Assembly: GCA_026399375.1 (NCBI GenBank)
Contig: JAPLRD010000166.1
Location: 1-43,924 of the forward strand
DNA: 43,924 bases
Reading direction: 5' to 3'
Source: Pseudomonadota bacterium
GTDB taxonomy: Bacteria > Pseudomonadota > Gammaproteobacteria > Burkholderiales > SG8-39
Below the pieces are notes generated by a model. That model was not told the origin of the DNA. It worked only from the letters and a program-made list of their open reading frames with translations, and searched no databases. Every line of letters starts with the position of its first letter. Position 1 is the stretch's first letter. The position numbers were made by a program, and so were the translations under genes. Shown piece by piece: positions 23,566-33,104 of the stretch.

Positions 23566-23595
23566 AAAGCGCCGCGGCATGACCCGTGGCGCTTT
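23566..23595 (-). terminator. Rho-independent terminator after the TRAP binding protein gene
   Basis: A 12-bp stem with one mismatch (AAAGCGCCGCGG against CCGTGGCGCTTT) closes a 6-nt loop. On the minus strand it is followed by GTCTTTTGG. It lies about 50 nt past the dctP stop. Confidence 0.75.
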
Positions 23596-23646
23596 GACAT
23601 ATCCACCCCGGCATATCACCGGGAGAAAGCTTGCGCGCGATGTGCG

Positions 23647-24636
23647 CTACTTGATCGCCTGCAGCTTGTCGTAGATGTCTTTCGGCCAGGGCAGCGGGCC
23701 GCCTTCCGGCAATTGGCCTGACATGTAGTACTTCTGCACCGCGACGATGAACGGCTTGCGGTCGACCTTGACCACAGTCTTGCCGCGTGTGGCGAAACCG
23801 GTCGTCAGCTTTTTCTCCGATTCGATGATCTCGGCGGTGGCGCGCGCCGCGGCCTCGCGGAACACGTCGGTGAAGGTCTTCTTGTCCGCGTCGGAAAGCT
23901 TGGCCCAGAGCGGCCCGCCGATGATGGTCAGGAGCGCGTCCGTGATGTGCCCGGTGAGATTGATGTGCGTCTGCACTTCATAGAACTTCTTCGCTTCGAT
24001 CGTCGGCAGCGGATTTTCCTGCGCATCCACGGTCTTGTTCTGCAGGGCAAGGTAGACCTCGGCGAATGCGATCGGCGTCGGGTTGGCACCGACCGCACGC
24101 GGGAACATGGCATAGAGCGGCGCGTCGGGCACGCGGATCTTCAGGTTCTTCATGTCCTCGGGCTTGTTCAGCGCCTTGTTCGCGGTCGCGTGGCGTTCGC
24201 CGTAATAGGTGATGGCCACCACCTTGCTGCCGCTGCTGGCTTTCTGGTAGCCGTCGGCCAGTTCGTCGAACAGCTTCGAGGTGGAGAATTTCTTCCAGTG
24301 ATCGAAATCGCGGAATACGAAAGGCGCGCCGCCGATCGAAATCGGGCCGTAATTGCGGCCGGCAAACAGCTGGCCGGTGTAGATGATGTCCACCGTACCC
24401 AGCGTGAGCCCCTGATTGATGTCGCTTTCCTTGCCCAGCTGCGATGCCGGGAACACCTCCATGCTGTAGCGATTGCTGGAGCGCTTGGCGATCTCCCCAG
24501 CCGCCCAAAGGGCCGCCGTGTGGTAGGGCTCGGACGTCTCGTATACATGCGCGAATTTCAGCTTGGTCTGCGCCAGCGCACCGCCGCTGGCGGCAAAAGC
24601 CAGGGCGAAAGCCGCGGCCAGGAACTTGAATTTCAT
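23647..24636 (-). CDS. TRAP transporter substrate-binding protein, DctP family
   Basis: The 329-residue periplasmic protein has a cleavable signal peptide ending SGGALA-Q (about 22). It has the DctP-type fold with LKFAHVYETSEPYHTAALWAAGEI, the NLKIRVPDAPLYAMFPRAVGANPTPIAFAEVYLALQNKTVDAQENPL core and its arginine (in KIRVP) that usually binds the substrate carboxylate. TRAP systems import organic acids using ion gradients. No DctQ or DctM gene is in the window, so it is an orphan or serves a distant permease. The ribosome site AAGGGGAG is strong. The substrate is not readable; C4-dicarboxylate or another small acid is likely. Confidence 0.92.
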   Translation of the reverse strand: MKFKFLAAAFALAFAASGGALAQTKLKFAHVYETSEPYHTAALWAAGEIAKRSSNRYSMEVFPASQLGKESDINQGLTLGTVDIIYTGQLFAGRNYGPISIGGAPFVFRDFDHWKKFSTSKLFDELADGYQKASSGSKVVAITYYGERHATANKALNKPEDMKNLKIRVPDAPLYAMFPRAVGANPTPIAFAEVYLALQNKTVDAQENPLPTIEAKKFYEVQTHINLTGHITDALLTIIGGPLWAKLSDADKKTFTDVFREAAARATAEIIESEKKLTTGFATRGKTVVKVDRKPFIVAVQKYYMSGQLPEGGPLPWPKDIYDKLQAIK

Positions 24637-24768
24637 TTGTCTCCCCTTTTATATCAATGTCAGCCAGGCCGGCGGCCGGCAGGAGTGCCGGCCGCCGGAC
24701 GAAGCGGACTGGTCAAAACAATTCCATATCGCCATGCCAAAGTCAATCTCCAGCGCATTTGCACCCGG

Positions 24769-25089
24769 CTAATGAATCACCGATTTCGGCGTCGCCAGCA
24801 GCCGCGTCACCTGGATCTTCTCGCGGATGATCATGGTGTCGTTGACCGGCTTGATCTCATTCAGCCAAGTCGTGCTCTCGTACATCTCGGCATACTGGCG
24901 CTGGCGCTCTTGCTCGCTTTCGAAACGGCGGATCCAGACGTACAGATCCGGATCTTCCTCCGCGATGAAACTGCCGATGATCACCACCCCAAGCGCGACC
25001 TGGTAGGGAATGATCTTTTCTTCCATCCACTTGACCCAGTGTTCGCGCTGGCCCGGTTTCAGCCGGTATTGGCGCAACTCGAAAATCAT
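24769..25089 (-). CDS. NIPSNAP family protein
   Basis: The 106-residue protein shows the NIPSNAP ferredoxin-like fold pattern: FELRQYRLKPGQREHWVKWMEEKIIPYQVALG, then IGSFIAEEDPDLYVWIRRFESEQERQRQYAEMYES. It has no signal peptide. The ribosome site GAGGAGAGG precedes the ATG at 25089. Bacterial NIPSNAP proteins have no settled role, and some are found beside catabolic genes. It lies between the quinone reductase and the TRAP binding protein, all leftward, but separated by long gaps. Confidence 0.88.
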   Translation of the reverse strand: MIFELRQYRLKPGQREHWVKWMEEKIIPYQVALGVVIIGSFIAEEDPDLYVWIRRFESEQERQRQYAEMYESTTWLNEIKPVNDTMIIREKIQVTRLLATPKSVIH

Positions 25090-25122
25090 GCAGCCTCTCC
25101 TCTACTTTGAACCCATTACGAA

Positions 25123-25214
25123 ACGAGGGGATATCCCCTCCTGGGACTTCCTTCGGGGCGCATCCCCTCGTGCTCCCCTATGTCGGGGGCCATTTCGGCA
25201 ATTCCAAAATGGCC
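25123..25214. repeat. Nested inverted repeats in the gap between NIPSNAP and quinone reductase genes
   Basis: Three palindromic elements occur in 92 bp. GAGGGGATATCCCCTC (25125-25140) is a perfect 16-bp palindrome. ACGAGGGGAT at 25123-25132 is repeated inverted at 25162-25171. GGCCATTT (25188-25195) pairs with AAATGGCC (25207-25214). ACGAGGGGAT also occurs at 11189-11198, again in a palindromic setting. It looks like a REP-type intergenic element or complex terminator. Confidence 0.6.
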
Positions 25215-25245
25215 TCTTTACTGTTCTTGTCCCGGCGTTGCGCGC

Positions 25246-26220
25246 TCAGGGAACGAGCAGGGTAGATCCGGTGGTCTTGCGCGCTTCCAGATCGCGATGC
25301 GCCTGCACCGCGTCCTTCAACGCGTAGCGCTGCCGCACCTCGATCTTCACCTTGCCGGAGAGGACGATGTCGAACAAGTCCTTGGCCGACGCCACGAGGT
25401 CTTCGCGCTTGGCGGTGTAATGCACCAGGCTCGGGCGCGTGAAAAACAGCGAACCGCGCGACGCGAGCATGCTCGAATCGAAAGACGGGGTGGGCCCCGA
25501 GGCGTTGCCGAAGCTCACCATCATCCCCATCGGGCGCAGGCAGTCGAGCGACCCGACGAAGGTGTCCTTGCCGATCGAGTCGTACACCACCGGCAATAGC
25601 GCGCCACCGGTGATCTCTTTCACCCGTTGGGTGAAATTCTCGCGCGTATAGACGATGGCGTGGTCGCAGCCGTGCGCTTTCGCCAGTTCGGCCTTTTCGT
25701 CCGAGCCCACGGTGCCGATCACCGTCGCGCCCAGCGCCTTGGCCCACTGGCATGCGATCAGGCCCACGCCACCCGCGGCAGCGTGAATGAGTATGGTGTC
25801 GCCGGACTGAACCTTGTAGGTGCGCTTGAGCAGGTACTGTGTCGTCATGCCCTGCAGCATCATCGCCGCCGCCTGGTCGAACGAAATCGCCTCCGGCAGG
25901 TTCACCAGGCGGTTGGCGGCCATGAGGCGCACTTCCGAGTAGGAACCGATCGGCGCCGACGCATAGGCCACGCGGTCCCCTTTCTTGACATTGGTCACGT
26001 CGGGCCCCACCGCCTCAACCACGCCTGCTGCTTCCATGCCGATGCCGCTCGGCATCTGCACCGGATACAGGCCGGAGCGATGATAAACGTCGATGTAGTT
26101 CAGCCCGCAGGCATGGTGGCGCACGCGCGCCTGGCCCGGACCGGGATCACCGACCTCGACGTCCTCCCACACCATGACTTCGGGGCCGCCTTGTTTATGC
26201 AATCGAATGGCTTTTGACAT
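25246..26220 (-). CDS. Quinone oxidoreductase, zeta-crystallin-like medium-chain reductase
   Basis: The 324-residue enzyme matches the NADPH:quinone reductase (QOR) branch of the medium-chain dehydrogenases. Visible parts are CGLNYIDVYHRSGLYP, PSGIGMEAAGVVEAVG, and the nucleotide loop HAAAGGVGLIACQWAK. There is no zinc-ligand set, as expected for QOR. It should reduce quinones by one electron with NADPH. The start at 26220 (MSKAIRLHKQGGPEVM) is preferred over an open frame ten codons longer. It is probably a single-gene unit; a hairpin lies 32 nt after the stop. Confidence 0.92.
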   Translation of the reverse strand: MSKAIRLHKQGGPEVMVWEDVEVGDPGPGQARVRHHACGLNYIDVYHRSGLYPVQMPSGIGMEAAGVVEAVGPDVTNVKKGDRVAYASAPIGSYSEVRLMAANRLVNLPEAISFDQAAAMMLQGMTTQYLLKRTYKVQSGDTILIHAAAGGVGLIACQWAKALGATVIGTVGSDEKAELAKAHGCDHAIVYTRENFTQRVKEITGGALLPVVYDSIGKDTFVGSLDCLRPMGMMVSFGNASGPTPSFDSSMLASRGSLFFTRPSLVHYTAKREDLVASAKDLFDIVLSGKVKIEVRQRYALKDAVQAHRDLEARKTTGSTLLVP

Positions 26221-26410
26221 GTTCTGTTCCCAACAAAAAGATTGAACCACGGAAATTCACGGATGGGCCGCGCAAGAGCAGTTTTGTCCGGACCCGAACG
26301 GAGCGTCATGTTACTACAACAAAAAACCGGCTGCGATGCAGGAATTGCAGGATCGGAAAGCGATCCGAGACGGCCCCTTACCATACGCCGCGGGCGGCCG
26401 GCTTCCGACC

Positions 26411-26812
26411 CTACTTAGGTTTGGACTTGGCCGGTTTGGGCTCTGCCGCAGTCGCCTTTGGCGGCATGGCGCCGGCGGCTTTCGCGGCCGCCTCCTGCAT
26501 CATGCTCCACCAGGCCGCCGGGTCGGGAAAAGGATTGTTCTCTTTCTTTGCGCCTGCGCCTGCGTCCGCGGCTCCGGGCTGCATCGATTTCATCGCAGCC
26601 AGGGTATTCCTTTGCATCTCCAGCCCCTGGATCGACAGGCGCAGCATGTTGAGATTGAGATTGAGCCAGTTCTCCACCGACTTGAGGTCGGCGATCTTCT
26701 TCTCGACAGCGTCGACGTCAAGGGTGGGGGCCACCATTCCGGGCATGGGCAATCCCATGGGATTCCACAACGCTTTCATGAATTCGAACGGGTCCGGCGA
26801 CGGATCGGACAT
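26411..26812 (-). CDS. phaM: PhaM-like polyhydroxybutyrate granule-associated protein
   Basis: The 133-residue protein has the N-terminal pattern DPFEFMKALWNPMGLPMPGM, TLDVDAVEKKIADLKSVENWLNLNLNMLRLSIQGLEMQ, and DPAAWWSMMQ, as in PhaM of Ralstonia eutropha. It also has a Lys/Pro/Ala-rich tail (PKPAKSKPK). PhaM activates the PHB synthase PhaC1 and ties granules to DNA through its basic tail. This tail is shorter than the long PAKKA-type tail of the Ralstonia protein. PHB genes proper are not in the window, though the thiolase could supply precursor. The family call rests on the N-terminal half. Confidence 0.8.
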   Translation of the reverse strand: MSDPSPDPFEFMKALWNPMGLPMPGMVAPTLDVDAVEKKIADLKSVENWLNLNLNMLRLSIQGLEMQRNTLAAMKSMQPGAADAGAGAKKENNPFPDPAAWWSMMQEAAAKAAGAMPPKATAAEPKPAKSKPK

Positions 26813-26878
26813 GGCGGCACCTCGATGCGCAATAGGGAATGGCGAGTGTAATCCAAATTCGAGACGCCACTGCAGCGC

Positions 26879-28042
26879 TCACCCCCCGCCGTCGTCTCCC
26901 CCGAATTCACCCACGCCCAGGAACTCGAGCACGGCGCCGCGCTGGGCGAACGTATCGCGGTAACCAAGATCGATAAGCGCCCTGCAGTAAGTCTCTTCGA
27001 ACAACAGGTAGCTCGCCAGATTGGAACCGCTGCGGTTCATCGCGCCGATACCGCCGAGGACGAACTTGAGCATCCGCGGCAGCTCCTGCACGTGGCGTCC
27101 GGCGATGCGCTCTATCGACTCGCTCGGCGAAATCATCAGCACCTTGACGGGCTTCAAGTGCACGCCGGCCTCGAGGCGCTTGTCCTCCGGTATCAGGCTC
27201 ACGGTGCGGTTGATGCGCTGCAGCCGCTCCAGGTCCACGGCGAGACCGTCGAGGAAAATGCTGTTCAGGGCGTGGCCGGCGATCTGCGCAATCGAGGGAT
27301 AAAGGCTGGAGCGCACCCGCGTGGCCTCGGTCAACTGCCGCCCGGTGCCAACCACCAGCACGCGGTCGGCCCCGAGGTGCAGCGCCGGGCTGATGGGCGC
27401 AATCTGCCGGATGGAACCGTCGCCGAAGAATTCGCGATTGAGCTTGACCGCAGGAAAGAGAAACGGCAGGGCGGAGGAAGCCATGAGGTAATCGACGTTG
27501 AGCGTGGTGGCGGCACCCACGCGCTGGGTGCGCTCCCAGGCTTCGAGTCCGGGACCTCCCTGGTAGAAGGACACGTTCTCCCCGGACGAATAGCCCGAGG
27601 CCGTGACCGACACCGCATAGAGCGCGCCCTTGTCGATGTTTTCCTGGATGCGTGAAAAATCCAGCGTCTTCTCCAGCAATTCACGTATCGGCGAATTGTC
27701 GAACAGCGACGCCGGGCTGTTGCGCTTGATCCACAGCATCGAGGCAAACCAACGCGCGCTGGTTTTCAGCATGGACCAGGTATCGGCGCGATAGACCCGG
27801 TCGACGTGAAAGTTCTCCCACACCTCGAGCAGGTAGCCGACGCCGCGGCGGAAATGGTCGGCGTGGATCGCCAGCGCAGCGGCGTTGATCGCGCCCGCAG
27901 ACGTGCCGCACAATATGGGAAAGGGGTTTTTCGCCTGGTCCGGCAACAGGTCGCGTATCGCCTTGAGCACTCCGACCTGATAGGCCGCGCGCGCGCCGCC
28001 GCCGGTGAGAATCAAGCCTGCTTTTGGTTTTTTTTGTTCCAT
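26879..28042 (-). CDS. Patatin-like phospholipase
   Basis: The 387-residue protein has the patatin oxyanion loop GGGARAAYQ (about 14-22), nucleophile Ser in GTSAG, and the catalytic Asp in FGDGS. It has a conserved bacterial C-terminal half ([35 protein letters not shown]). There is no signal peptide, so it probably acts on the inner leaflet or in the cytoplasm on phospholipids or lipid storage. It lies between phaM and malic enzyme, all leftward; phaM starts 66 nt after its stop. A role in PHB or lipid turnover is possible but not shown. Confidence 0.92.
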   Translation of the reverse strand: MEQKKPKAGLILTGGGARAAYQVGVLKAIRDLLPDQAKNPFPILCGTSAGAINAAALAIHADHFRRGVGYLLEVWENFHVDRVYRADTWSMLKTSARWFASMLWIKRNSPASLFDNSPIRELLEKTLDFSRIQENIDKGALYAVSVTASGYSSGENVSFYQGGPGLEAWERTQRVGAATTLNVDYLMASSALPFLFPAVKLNREFFGDGSIRQIAPISPALHLGADRVLVVGTGRQLTEATRVRSSLYPSIAQIAGHALNSIFLDGLAVDLERLQRINRTVSLIPEDKRLEAGVHLKPVKVLMISPSESIERIAGRHVQELPRMLKFVLGGIGAMNRSGSNLASYLLFEETYCRALIDLGYRDTFAQRGAVLEFLGVGEFGGDDGGG

Positions 28043-28166
28043 CCCCTGCCTTCGGCGGCAATTCTTCTAATTCGAGCCCGCCCCGCTCCGGCGCGCTTTC
28101 AAGCCAGGGCGTAGTTTCCCCCAGCCCGCACCGGGCCGCAAGCAGGTTGCGCCGGTCCGGTCCGAT

Positions 28167-30464
28167 CTATATCGGGAGCTGCAACTGGCTGCGCACGGCG
28201 TTCGCGTCCACCACCGTCAGCGCAGTCATGTTGACGATGCGCCGCACCGTCGCCGACGGCGTTAGGATGTGCGCCGGTTTGGCCGAACCGAGCAGGATGG
28301 GGCCGAGTGAAATACCGTCTCCGGCCGCCGTCTTGAGCAGGTTGAAGGCGATGTTGGCCGCATCGACCGTGGGCATGAGCAAGAGGTTCGCCTCGCCTTT
28401 CATGCGCGAATACGGGTAGGCGCCTTGGCGCACCTCGTCGGAGAGCGCCGCGTCGCCGTGCATCTCGCCGTCGATCTCGAGTTCGGGCGCGCGCGCCTGG
28501 ATCAGCGCCAGAGCCTGGCGCATTTTCACGGCGGTGGGCTTGTCGCTGGTGCCGAAACTCGAGTGCGACAGCAAAGCCGCTTTTGGCGTGATGCCAAAGC
28601 GGCGGATTTCCTCCGCCGCCAACACCGCCATCTCCGCCACCTGCTCTGCCGTCGGTTCATAGTTGACATAGGTGTCGCAGATGAACACCGTACGCTTGGG
28701 CAGCAGCAGCACGTTCATGGCATAGTAGTTTTTCACGCCAGGACGCAAGCCGATCACCTGATCCACATACTGCAGGTGCAGCGCGTGGGTGCCGAAGGTG
28801 CCGCAGAGCATTCCGTCGGCATCGCCGCGATGCATCATCATGGCGCCGATCAGAGTCAGCCGGCGGCGCATTTCGATCTGGGCGTAGTGCTGGGACACGC
28901 CGCGGCGCCCGGTCAAGCGGTGATATTCTTCCCAATATTCGCGGTAGCGCGGGTCGTTCTCCGGATTGACGAGATCGAAATCCGCGCCGGGTTTGATGCG
29001 CAGGCCGAAGCGCTCCAGCCGCCGTTCGATCACCGCAGGGCGCCCGACCAGGATCGGTCGCGCCAAGCGCTCGTCCACGATCACCTGGGTCGCGCGCAGC
29101 ACGCGTTCGTCCTCGCCTTCGGCCAGCACGATCCGGTTCTTCGGCGCCGCTTTGGCCGCGGAGAACACCGGCTTCATCAGCAGTCCGGAGTGATAGACGA
29201 ACTCGTCCAGCTGCTGGGCATACAGTTCGAGGTCGGCGATCGGGCGAGTGGCCACGCCCGAGTCCATCGCCGCCTTGGCTACCGCCGGCGCGATCTTGAT
29301 AATGAGGCGCGGATCGAACGGTTTAGGAATGAGGTATTCCGGCCCGAAGGCGACGTTCTGTTCGCCATAGGCGGCGGCGACGATGTCCGACTGCTCGGCC
29401 ATGGCCAGATCGGCGATGGCGTGCACGCAGGCGAGTTTCATCGCCTCGTTGATTGTGGTCGCGCCCACATCGAGCGCGCCGCGGAAAATAAAGGGAAAGC
29501 AGAGGACGTTGTTCACCTGATTGGGAAAATCGGAGCGGCCGGTGGCCATGACGGCGTCCGGGCGCGCGGCCTTGACCAGATCGGGCTGGATCTCCGGCTC
29601 GGGGTTGGCGAGCGCGAGGATGAGCGGCCGGTCCGCCATCTTCTTCACCATCTCGGGCTTGAGCACGCCGCCCGCGGACAGTCCGAGGAACACGTCGGCG
29701 CCGCCGATGATCTCGCCCAAGGTGCGCGCTTCCGTCTTCTTCGCGTAGCGCGCCTTGTTCGGATCCATCTCTTCCTTGCGGCCTTCGTAGACCACGCCCT
29801 TGATGTCCGAGACCCAGATGTTCTTCATCGGCAGACCCAGGCTGACGAGGAGGTCGAGACAGGCCAGCGCCGCGGCGCCCGCGCCCGAAACCACGAGTTT
29901 CACCTTGTCGATATCCTTGCCGACCACGCGCAGGCCATTGAGGATGGCCGCTCCGACGATGATCGAGGTGCCGTGCTGGTCGTCATGAAACACGGGGATC
30001 TTCATGCGTTCGCGCAGCATCTTCTCGACGTAGAAACACTCCGGTGCCTTGATGTCCTCCAGGTTGATGCCGCCGAACGTCGGCTCGAGCGCAGCGATCA
30101 CCTCGACCAGCTTCACCGGATCGAGTTCGTTCACCTCGATGTCGAAGCAGTCGATGCCGGCGAACTTCTTGAACAGGACGGCCTTGCCTTCCATCACCGG
30201 CTTCGCCGCCAGCGGACCGATCGCGCCCAGGCCCAGCACCGCCGTGCCGTTGGTGATGACACCGACCAGATTGCCGCGCGCGGTCATGTTGCGCGCCTCG
30301 GCCGGGTCGCGCACGATCTCCTCGCACGCCGCCGCAACGCCCGGCGTATAGGCCAGACCAAGGTCGCGCTGATTGATCAGCCCTTTGGTCGGCGTAACGG
30401 AAATCTTTCCCGGCTTGGGCAGGCGGTGATAGTCGAGAGCGGCTTTGCGCAATTGGTCTTCCAT
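28167..30464 (-). CDS. maeB: NADP-dependent malic enzyme with phosphotransacetylase-like C-terminal domain
   Basis: The 765-residue protein converts malate to pyruvate, CO2 and NADPH. The N-terminal malic domain (about 1-160) has [15 protein letters not shown] and [20 protein letters not shown]. The nucleotide domain follows (about 165-410) with [15 protein letters not shown]. Residues about 430-765 resemble phosphotransacetylase ([53 protein letters not shown]). In MaeB that domain is catalytically inactive and binds acetyl-CoA for inhibition. Length is normal for MaeB. The ribosome site is AGGA, 10 nt upstream. It supplies NADPH, for example for fatty acid or PHB synthesis. Confidence 0.95.
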   Translation of the reverse strand: MEDQLRKAALDYHRLPKPGKISVTPTKGLINQRDLGLAYTPGVAAACEEIVRDPAEARNMTARGNLVGVITNGTAVLGLGAIGPLAAKPVMEGKAVLFKKFAGIDCFDIEVNELDPVKLVEVIAALEPTFGGINLEDIKAPECFYVEKMLRERMKIPVFHDDQHGTSIIVGAAILNGLRVVGKDIDKVKLVVSGAGAAALACLDLLVSLGLPMKNIWVSDIKGVVYEGRKEEMDPNKARYAKKTEARTLGEIIGGADVFLGLSAGGVLKPEMVKKMADRPLILALANPEPEIQPDLVKAARPDAVMATGRSDFPNQVNNVLCFPFIFRGALDVGATTINEAMKLACVHAIADLAMAEQSDIVAAAYGEQNVAFGPEYLIPKPFDPRLIIKIAPAVAKAAMDSGVATRPIADLELYAQQLDEFVYHSGLLMKPVFSAAKAAPKNRIVLAEGEDERVLRATQVIVDERLARPILVGRPAVIERRLERFGLRIKPGADFDLVNPENDPRYREYWEEYHRLTGRRGVSQHYAQIEMRRRLTLIGAMMMHRGDADGMLCGTFGTHALHLQYVDQVIGLRPGVKNYYAMNVLLLPKRTVFICDTYVNYEPTAEQVAEMAVLAAEEIRRFGITPKAALLSHSSFGTSDKPTAVKMRQALALIQARAPELEIDGEMHGDAALSDEVRQGAYPYSRMKGEANLLLMPTVDAANIAFNLLKTAAGDGISLGPILLGSAKPAHILTPSATVRRIVNMTALTVVDANAVRSQLQLPI

Positions 30465-30504
30465 GGTTTTTCCTGGATGTTTAACATGCTGGGGAGAACT
30501 GAGA

Positions 30505-30510
30505 ATTATA
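30505..30510 (-). promoter_or_regulatory. Candidate -10 element of maeB
   Basis: TATAAT on the minus strand lies 40 nt before the maeB ATG. A weak TTAGCG occurs 18 nt upstream of it. It is the only good hexamer in the 181-bp divergent gap with the aminotransferase. Confidence 0.4.
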
Positions 30511-30645
30511 GTCCCGAGCCAGTGGGAACGCTAACCAGCCCTCCGGCCCGAGCGCAGCAGCGTGGCACCGGGCCGGCCGCCCCCGTATAGAGATTTCTTG
30601 CAAAACCACTCGAACCTCAAGGCCGGTCAATGTCATAATTGCGGC

Positions 30646-31803
30646 ATGACACTCGCTCGCAGAATGGCCGAAATCCAGCCGTTCCAGGTGATGGAAATCT
30701 GGAACCGCGCCAGAGAACTGGAATCCCAGGGCAAGCGCATCATCCAGATGCAGATCGGCGAACCGGACTTCACCGCACCCGATACGGTGATCGCCGCTTC
30801 CATCGAAGCCTTGAAACAACACCCCATTCATTACACCTCGGCCGTCGGCATGCCGTTGCTGCGCCACGCGATCGCGCACCACTATCGCGAGCGCTACGGC
30901 CTGACGGTTCCGGCCGCGCGCATCGTGGTCACCGCCGGCGCGTCGGGCGCCCTGTTGATCGCTCTGGGCGTGCTGGTGAATCCCGGGGACGAGATCCTGA
31001 TGCCGGACCCGGCCTATCCGTGCAACCGCAACTTCGTGCGCTTTTTCGAGGGTTCGGTCAGGAGCATTCCGGTCGGCCCGCAGACTCAATACCAGCTGAC
31101 GCGGGAGTTGATCGAGGCCAACTGGTCCGACAAGACCCGCGGCGTACTCATCGCCTCGCCGTCCAATCCGACCGGAACCATGATCGCTCCGGGCGAAATG
31201 CGCGCCATCGTCGAGACAGTGCATGCGCGCGGCGGAGTGGCGATAGTGGATGAAATCTACCAGGGGCTGACTTACGCGAGCGCCTTCGAAAGCGCGCTCG
31301 CGCATTCCGACCGGATTTTCGTGGTGAACAGCTTTTCCAAGTATTTCAGCATGACCGGCTGGCGCCTGGGCTGGCTGGTGGTGCCGGAGGACTGTGTGCG
31401 CGAGGTGGAGACCTTCGCGCAGAACGCGTTCATCTGCCCGTCGACGCCGGCCCAGTACGCTGGCATCGCCGCCTTTACGCCGGAGACGACCGCGATTCTG
31501 GAATCCCGCCGCGATGAGTTCAAGCGGCGGCGCGACTACCTGGTGCCCGCATTGCGGGAACTGGGATTCTCGATTCCGGTAACACCCGAAGGGGCGTTCT
31601 ATATTTATGCCGGCATCGAGGGTTTTGCCCCGGACAGCGGCAAATTCGCGCTGGACGTGCTCGAGGAAGCCGGCGTGGCCATCACGCCGGGCAAGGACTT
31701 CGGCGCCAATCAGGCCGAGCGCTATGTACGCTTCGCCTACACGCGCTCCATGGACGATCTGAAGGAAGGCGTGCAGCGGCTGCGCAGGTTTCTGCGCAGA
31801 TAA
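30646..31803 (+). CDS. Pyridoxal phosphate-dependent aminotransferase, class I/II
   Basis: The 385-residue fold-type I enzyme has IQMQIGEPDFTAPDTV near the N-terminus, HYTSAVGMPLLRHAIA, the Asn of SPSNPTGT, VDEIYQG with the ring-binding Asp, and the Schiff-base Lys232 in NSFSKYFSMTGWRLGW. It also has the substrate Arg in YVRFAYT. Enzymes of this subgroup transfer amino groups among aspartate, aromatic or branched amino acids. The acceptor cannot be fixed here. The ATG at 30646 begins the homologous region; the open frame from 30562 has no ribosome site. It is divergent from maeB and convergent with the transglycosylase gene. Confidence 0.93.
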   Translation: MTLARRMAEIQPFQVMEIWNRARELESQGKRIIQMQIGEPDFTAPDTVIAASIEALKQHPIHYTSAVGMPLLRHAIAHHYRERYGLTVPAARIVVTAGASGALLIALGVLVNPGDEILMPDPAYPCNRNFVRFFEGSVRSIPVGPQTQYQLTRELIEANWSDKTRGVLIASPSNPTGTMIAPGEMRAIVETVHARGGVAIVDEIYQGLTYASAFESALAHSDRIFVVNSFSKYFSMTGWRLGWLVVPEDCVREVETFAQNAFICPSTPAQYAGIAAFTPETTAILESRRDEFKRRRDYLVPALRELGFSIPVTPEGAFYIYAGIEGFAPDSGKFALDVLEEAGVAITPGKDFGANQAERYVRFAYTRSMDDLKEGVQRLRRFLRR

Positions 31804-31815
31804 CCGAAAAGCCGG

Positions 31816-32499
31816 CTATGCCCGCGGCTGGGGCTGGGCGCGCTTCAGCGTCTGCTGCAAGCGTTCCTTTTCGGCAACGACCTTTTGCGCATATTGCTGC
31901 GCGTCGTCGCCGAAAGCGCCGGCGTAAAGCTGCAGTCCAGGCATCAGGCCGCCGCCGCGCCGCATGGCATCCTTGAGAATGCTCGTACCCACCAGGATAT
32001 TGGTCATGGGATCGAACACCGAGTCCTCGCCGCCGTGTTCCTCCAACTTGTCCTGGTGGAACTTCGGAATCACTTGCATCAGACCCTTGGCGCCCATGAC
32101 GCTCTCGGCAATCGGATTGAAGCGGGACTCGACGGCCATCACCGCCAGGATCAGCAAGGGATCCATGCCCTGCCGGTGGCCGGCTTCGTGCGCCGCACCG
32201 ACCAGTTGTTCGGTCGCATCCAGGGCCACCTTGTAGCGACGCGACAGATACACCGCGAGGGTGCGGTACTGGGCGTTTTCCACTTCCGCGGCCGGCCCGT
32301 AAAGGGAGATGCCTTCATGCCGGATGGTTCCGAACACCGCGGACGGCGTCGCCACCGACTGAGCGCCGTGGTCCACGACCGGACGCGCCCCCATCAGCAG
32401 GGCAACTGCGGCAATGGCGCCGAACACGGCCAGGCCGTTATGCAGAAAAGCAGTAATTGAAGTGTAGGTCTGCACGGCAATCTGTTTCAGGTTGTCCAT
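31816..32499 (-). CDS. Lytic transglycosylase, SLT domain
   Basis: The 227-residue protein has an N-terminal membrane segment (about 22-38). It has an SLT lysozyme-like domain (about 100-215) with the catalytic Glu in AVMAVESRFNPIAES, followed by GAKGLMQVIP and FDPMTNILVGTSILKDAMRR, as in the family. It should cleave peptidoglycan glycan strands in the periplasm while anchored to the inner membrane. The ribosome site AAGGAGGT is nearly perfect. The C-terminus (about 200-227) is a Lys/Glu/Gln-rich helix, perhaps coiled. It is a single gene beside a long non-coding stretch. Confidence 0.9.
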   Translation of the reverse strand: MDNLKQIAVQTYTSITAFLHNGLAVFGAIAAVALLMGARPVVDHGAQSVATPSAVFGTIRHEGISLYGPAAEVENAQYRTLAVYLSRRYKVALDATEQLVGAAHEAGHRQGMDPLLILAVMAVESRFNPIAESVMGAKGLMQVIPKFHQDKLEEHGGEDSVFDPMTNILVGTSILKDAMRRGGGLMPGLQLYAGAFGDDAQQYAQKVVAEKERLQQTLKRAQPQPRA

Positions 32500-33104
32500 G
32501 TGTACCTCCTTACCAAGAAATCAAACGTGCTACGCGGGCTGAGTCACCGTGCTGCATGACCCAGTCGTAAGTGCACTCTGCGCTTCATCAACGAGATGAG
32601 AGGCATCCTGCACCCTTACTCTGCCCAAGGCGGTGCCTCCGTTCGGTTCGCAGTCAAGCGAGCGCGCGTGGAGAGTACACACGAGTTCTCAAGCAAAAAC
32701 TTCTAAAATCTAGTTACTTGAAACGGCTTGTTAAAGTGCCGTTCGAACTATAAGAAACTGCGATCCAAACCTAGCCAAAAATCCAGGCTGGCCTTGCGGC
32801 GGATACAGACGTGATGTAATGCAACAAACGCTATTCTATTGAATATCTTAACTTATGTCAAGCGCCGCAGGCGAACCGTGCTGCTCAGCAACATATACAA
32901 AGATACTAAAAATTGACGTTGACCCGGACTTCAGGCAATCTAGTCCTAGGCCTACGCCTGCCGAAGAAACGATCCCAGCCACGCGACCTGCCGTCCCGTT
33001 AAAGAATGCGGGTGGCGCAGCCGGGAACAATTCTGCTTGTTGCGAATGTCCGCGGTACAGCCTTCGCTTGCGCTTGGGCTGACCGCGAGACATCCTTACC
33101 TACG
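32500..33104. other. 605-bp non-coding stretch, less GC-rich than the rest
   Basis: I see no convincing gene. An 81-codon frame (32848-33093, minus) has AGGTAAGG before its ATG but no recognisable product. An inverted repeat AACGGC-10 nt-GCCGTT lies at 32722-32743. Base composition is lower in G+C around 32690-32930 than in the flanking genes. It may hold the transglycosylase promoter, a small RNA or the remains of a lost gene; nothing decides between these. Confidence 0.4.

Noticed and set aside
28425-30590. Long open frame opposite malic enzyme
   Set aside because: It is the complement of a clear maeB; the product is His/Arg/Asp-rich as expected of a shadow frame.
32571-32753. 60-codon frame in the non-coding stretch
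   Set aside because: No ribosome site, no similarity I can see, and a composition typical of random translation.
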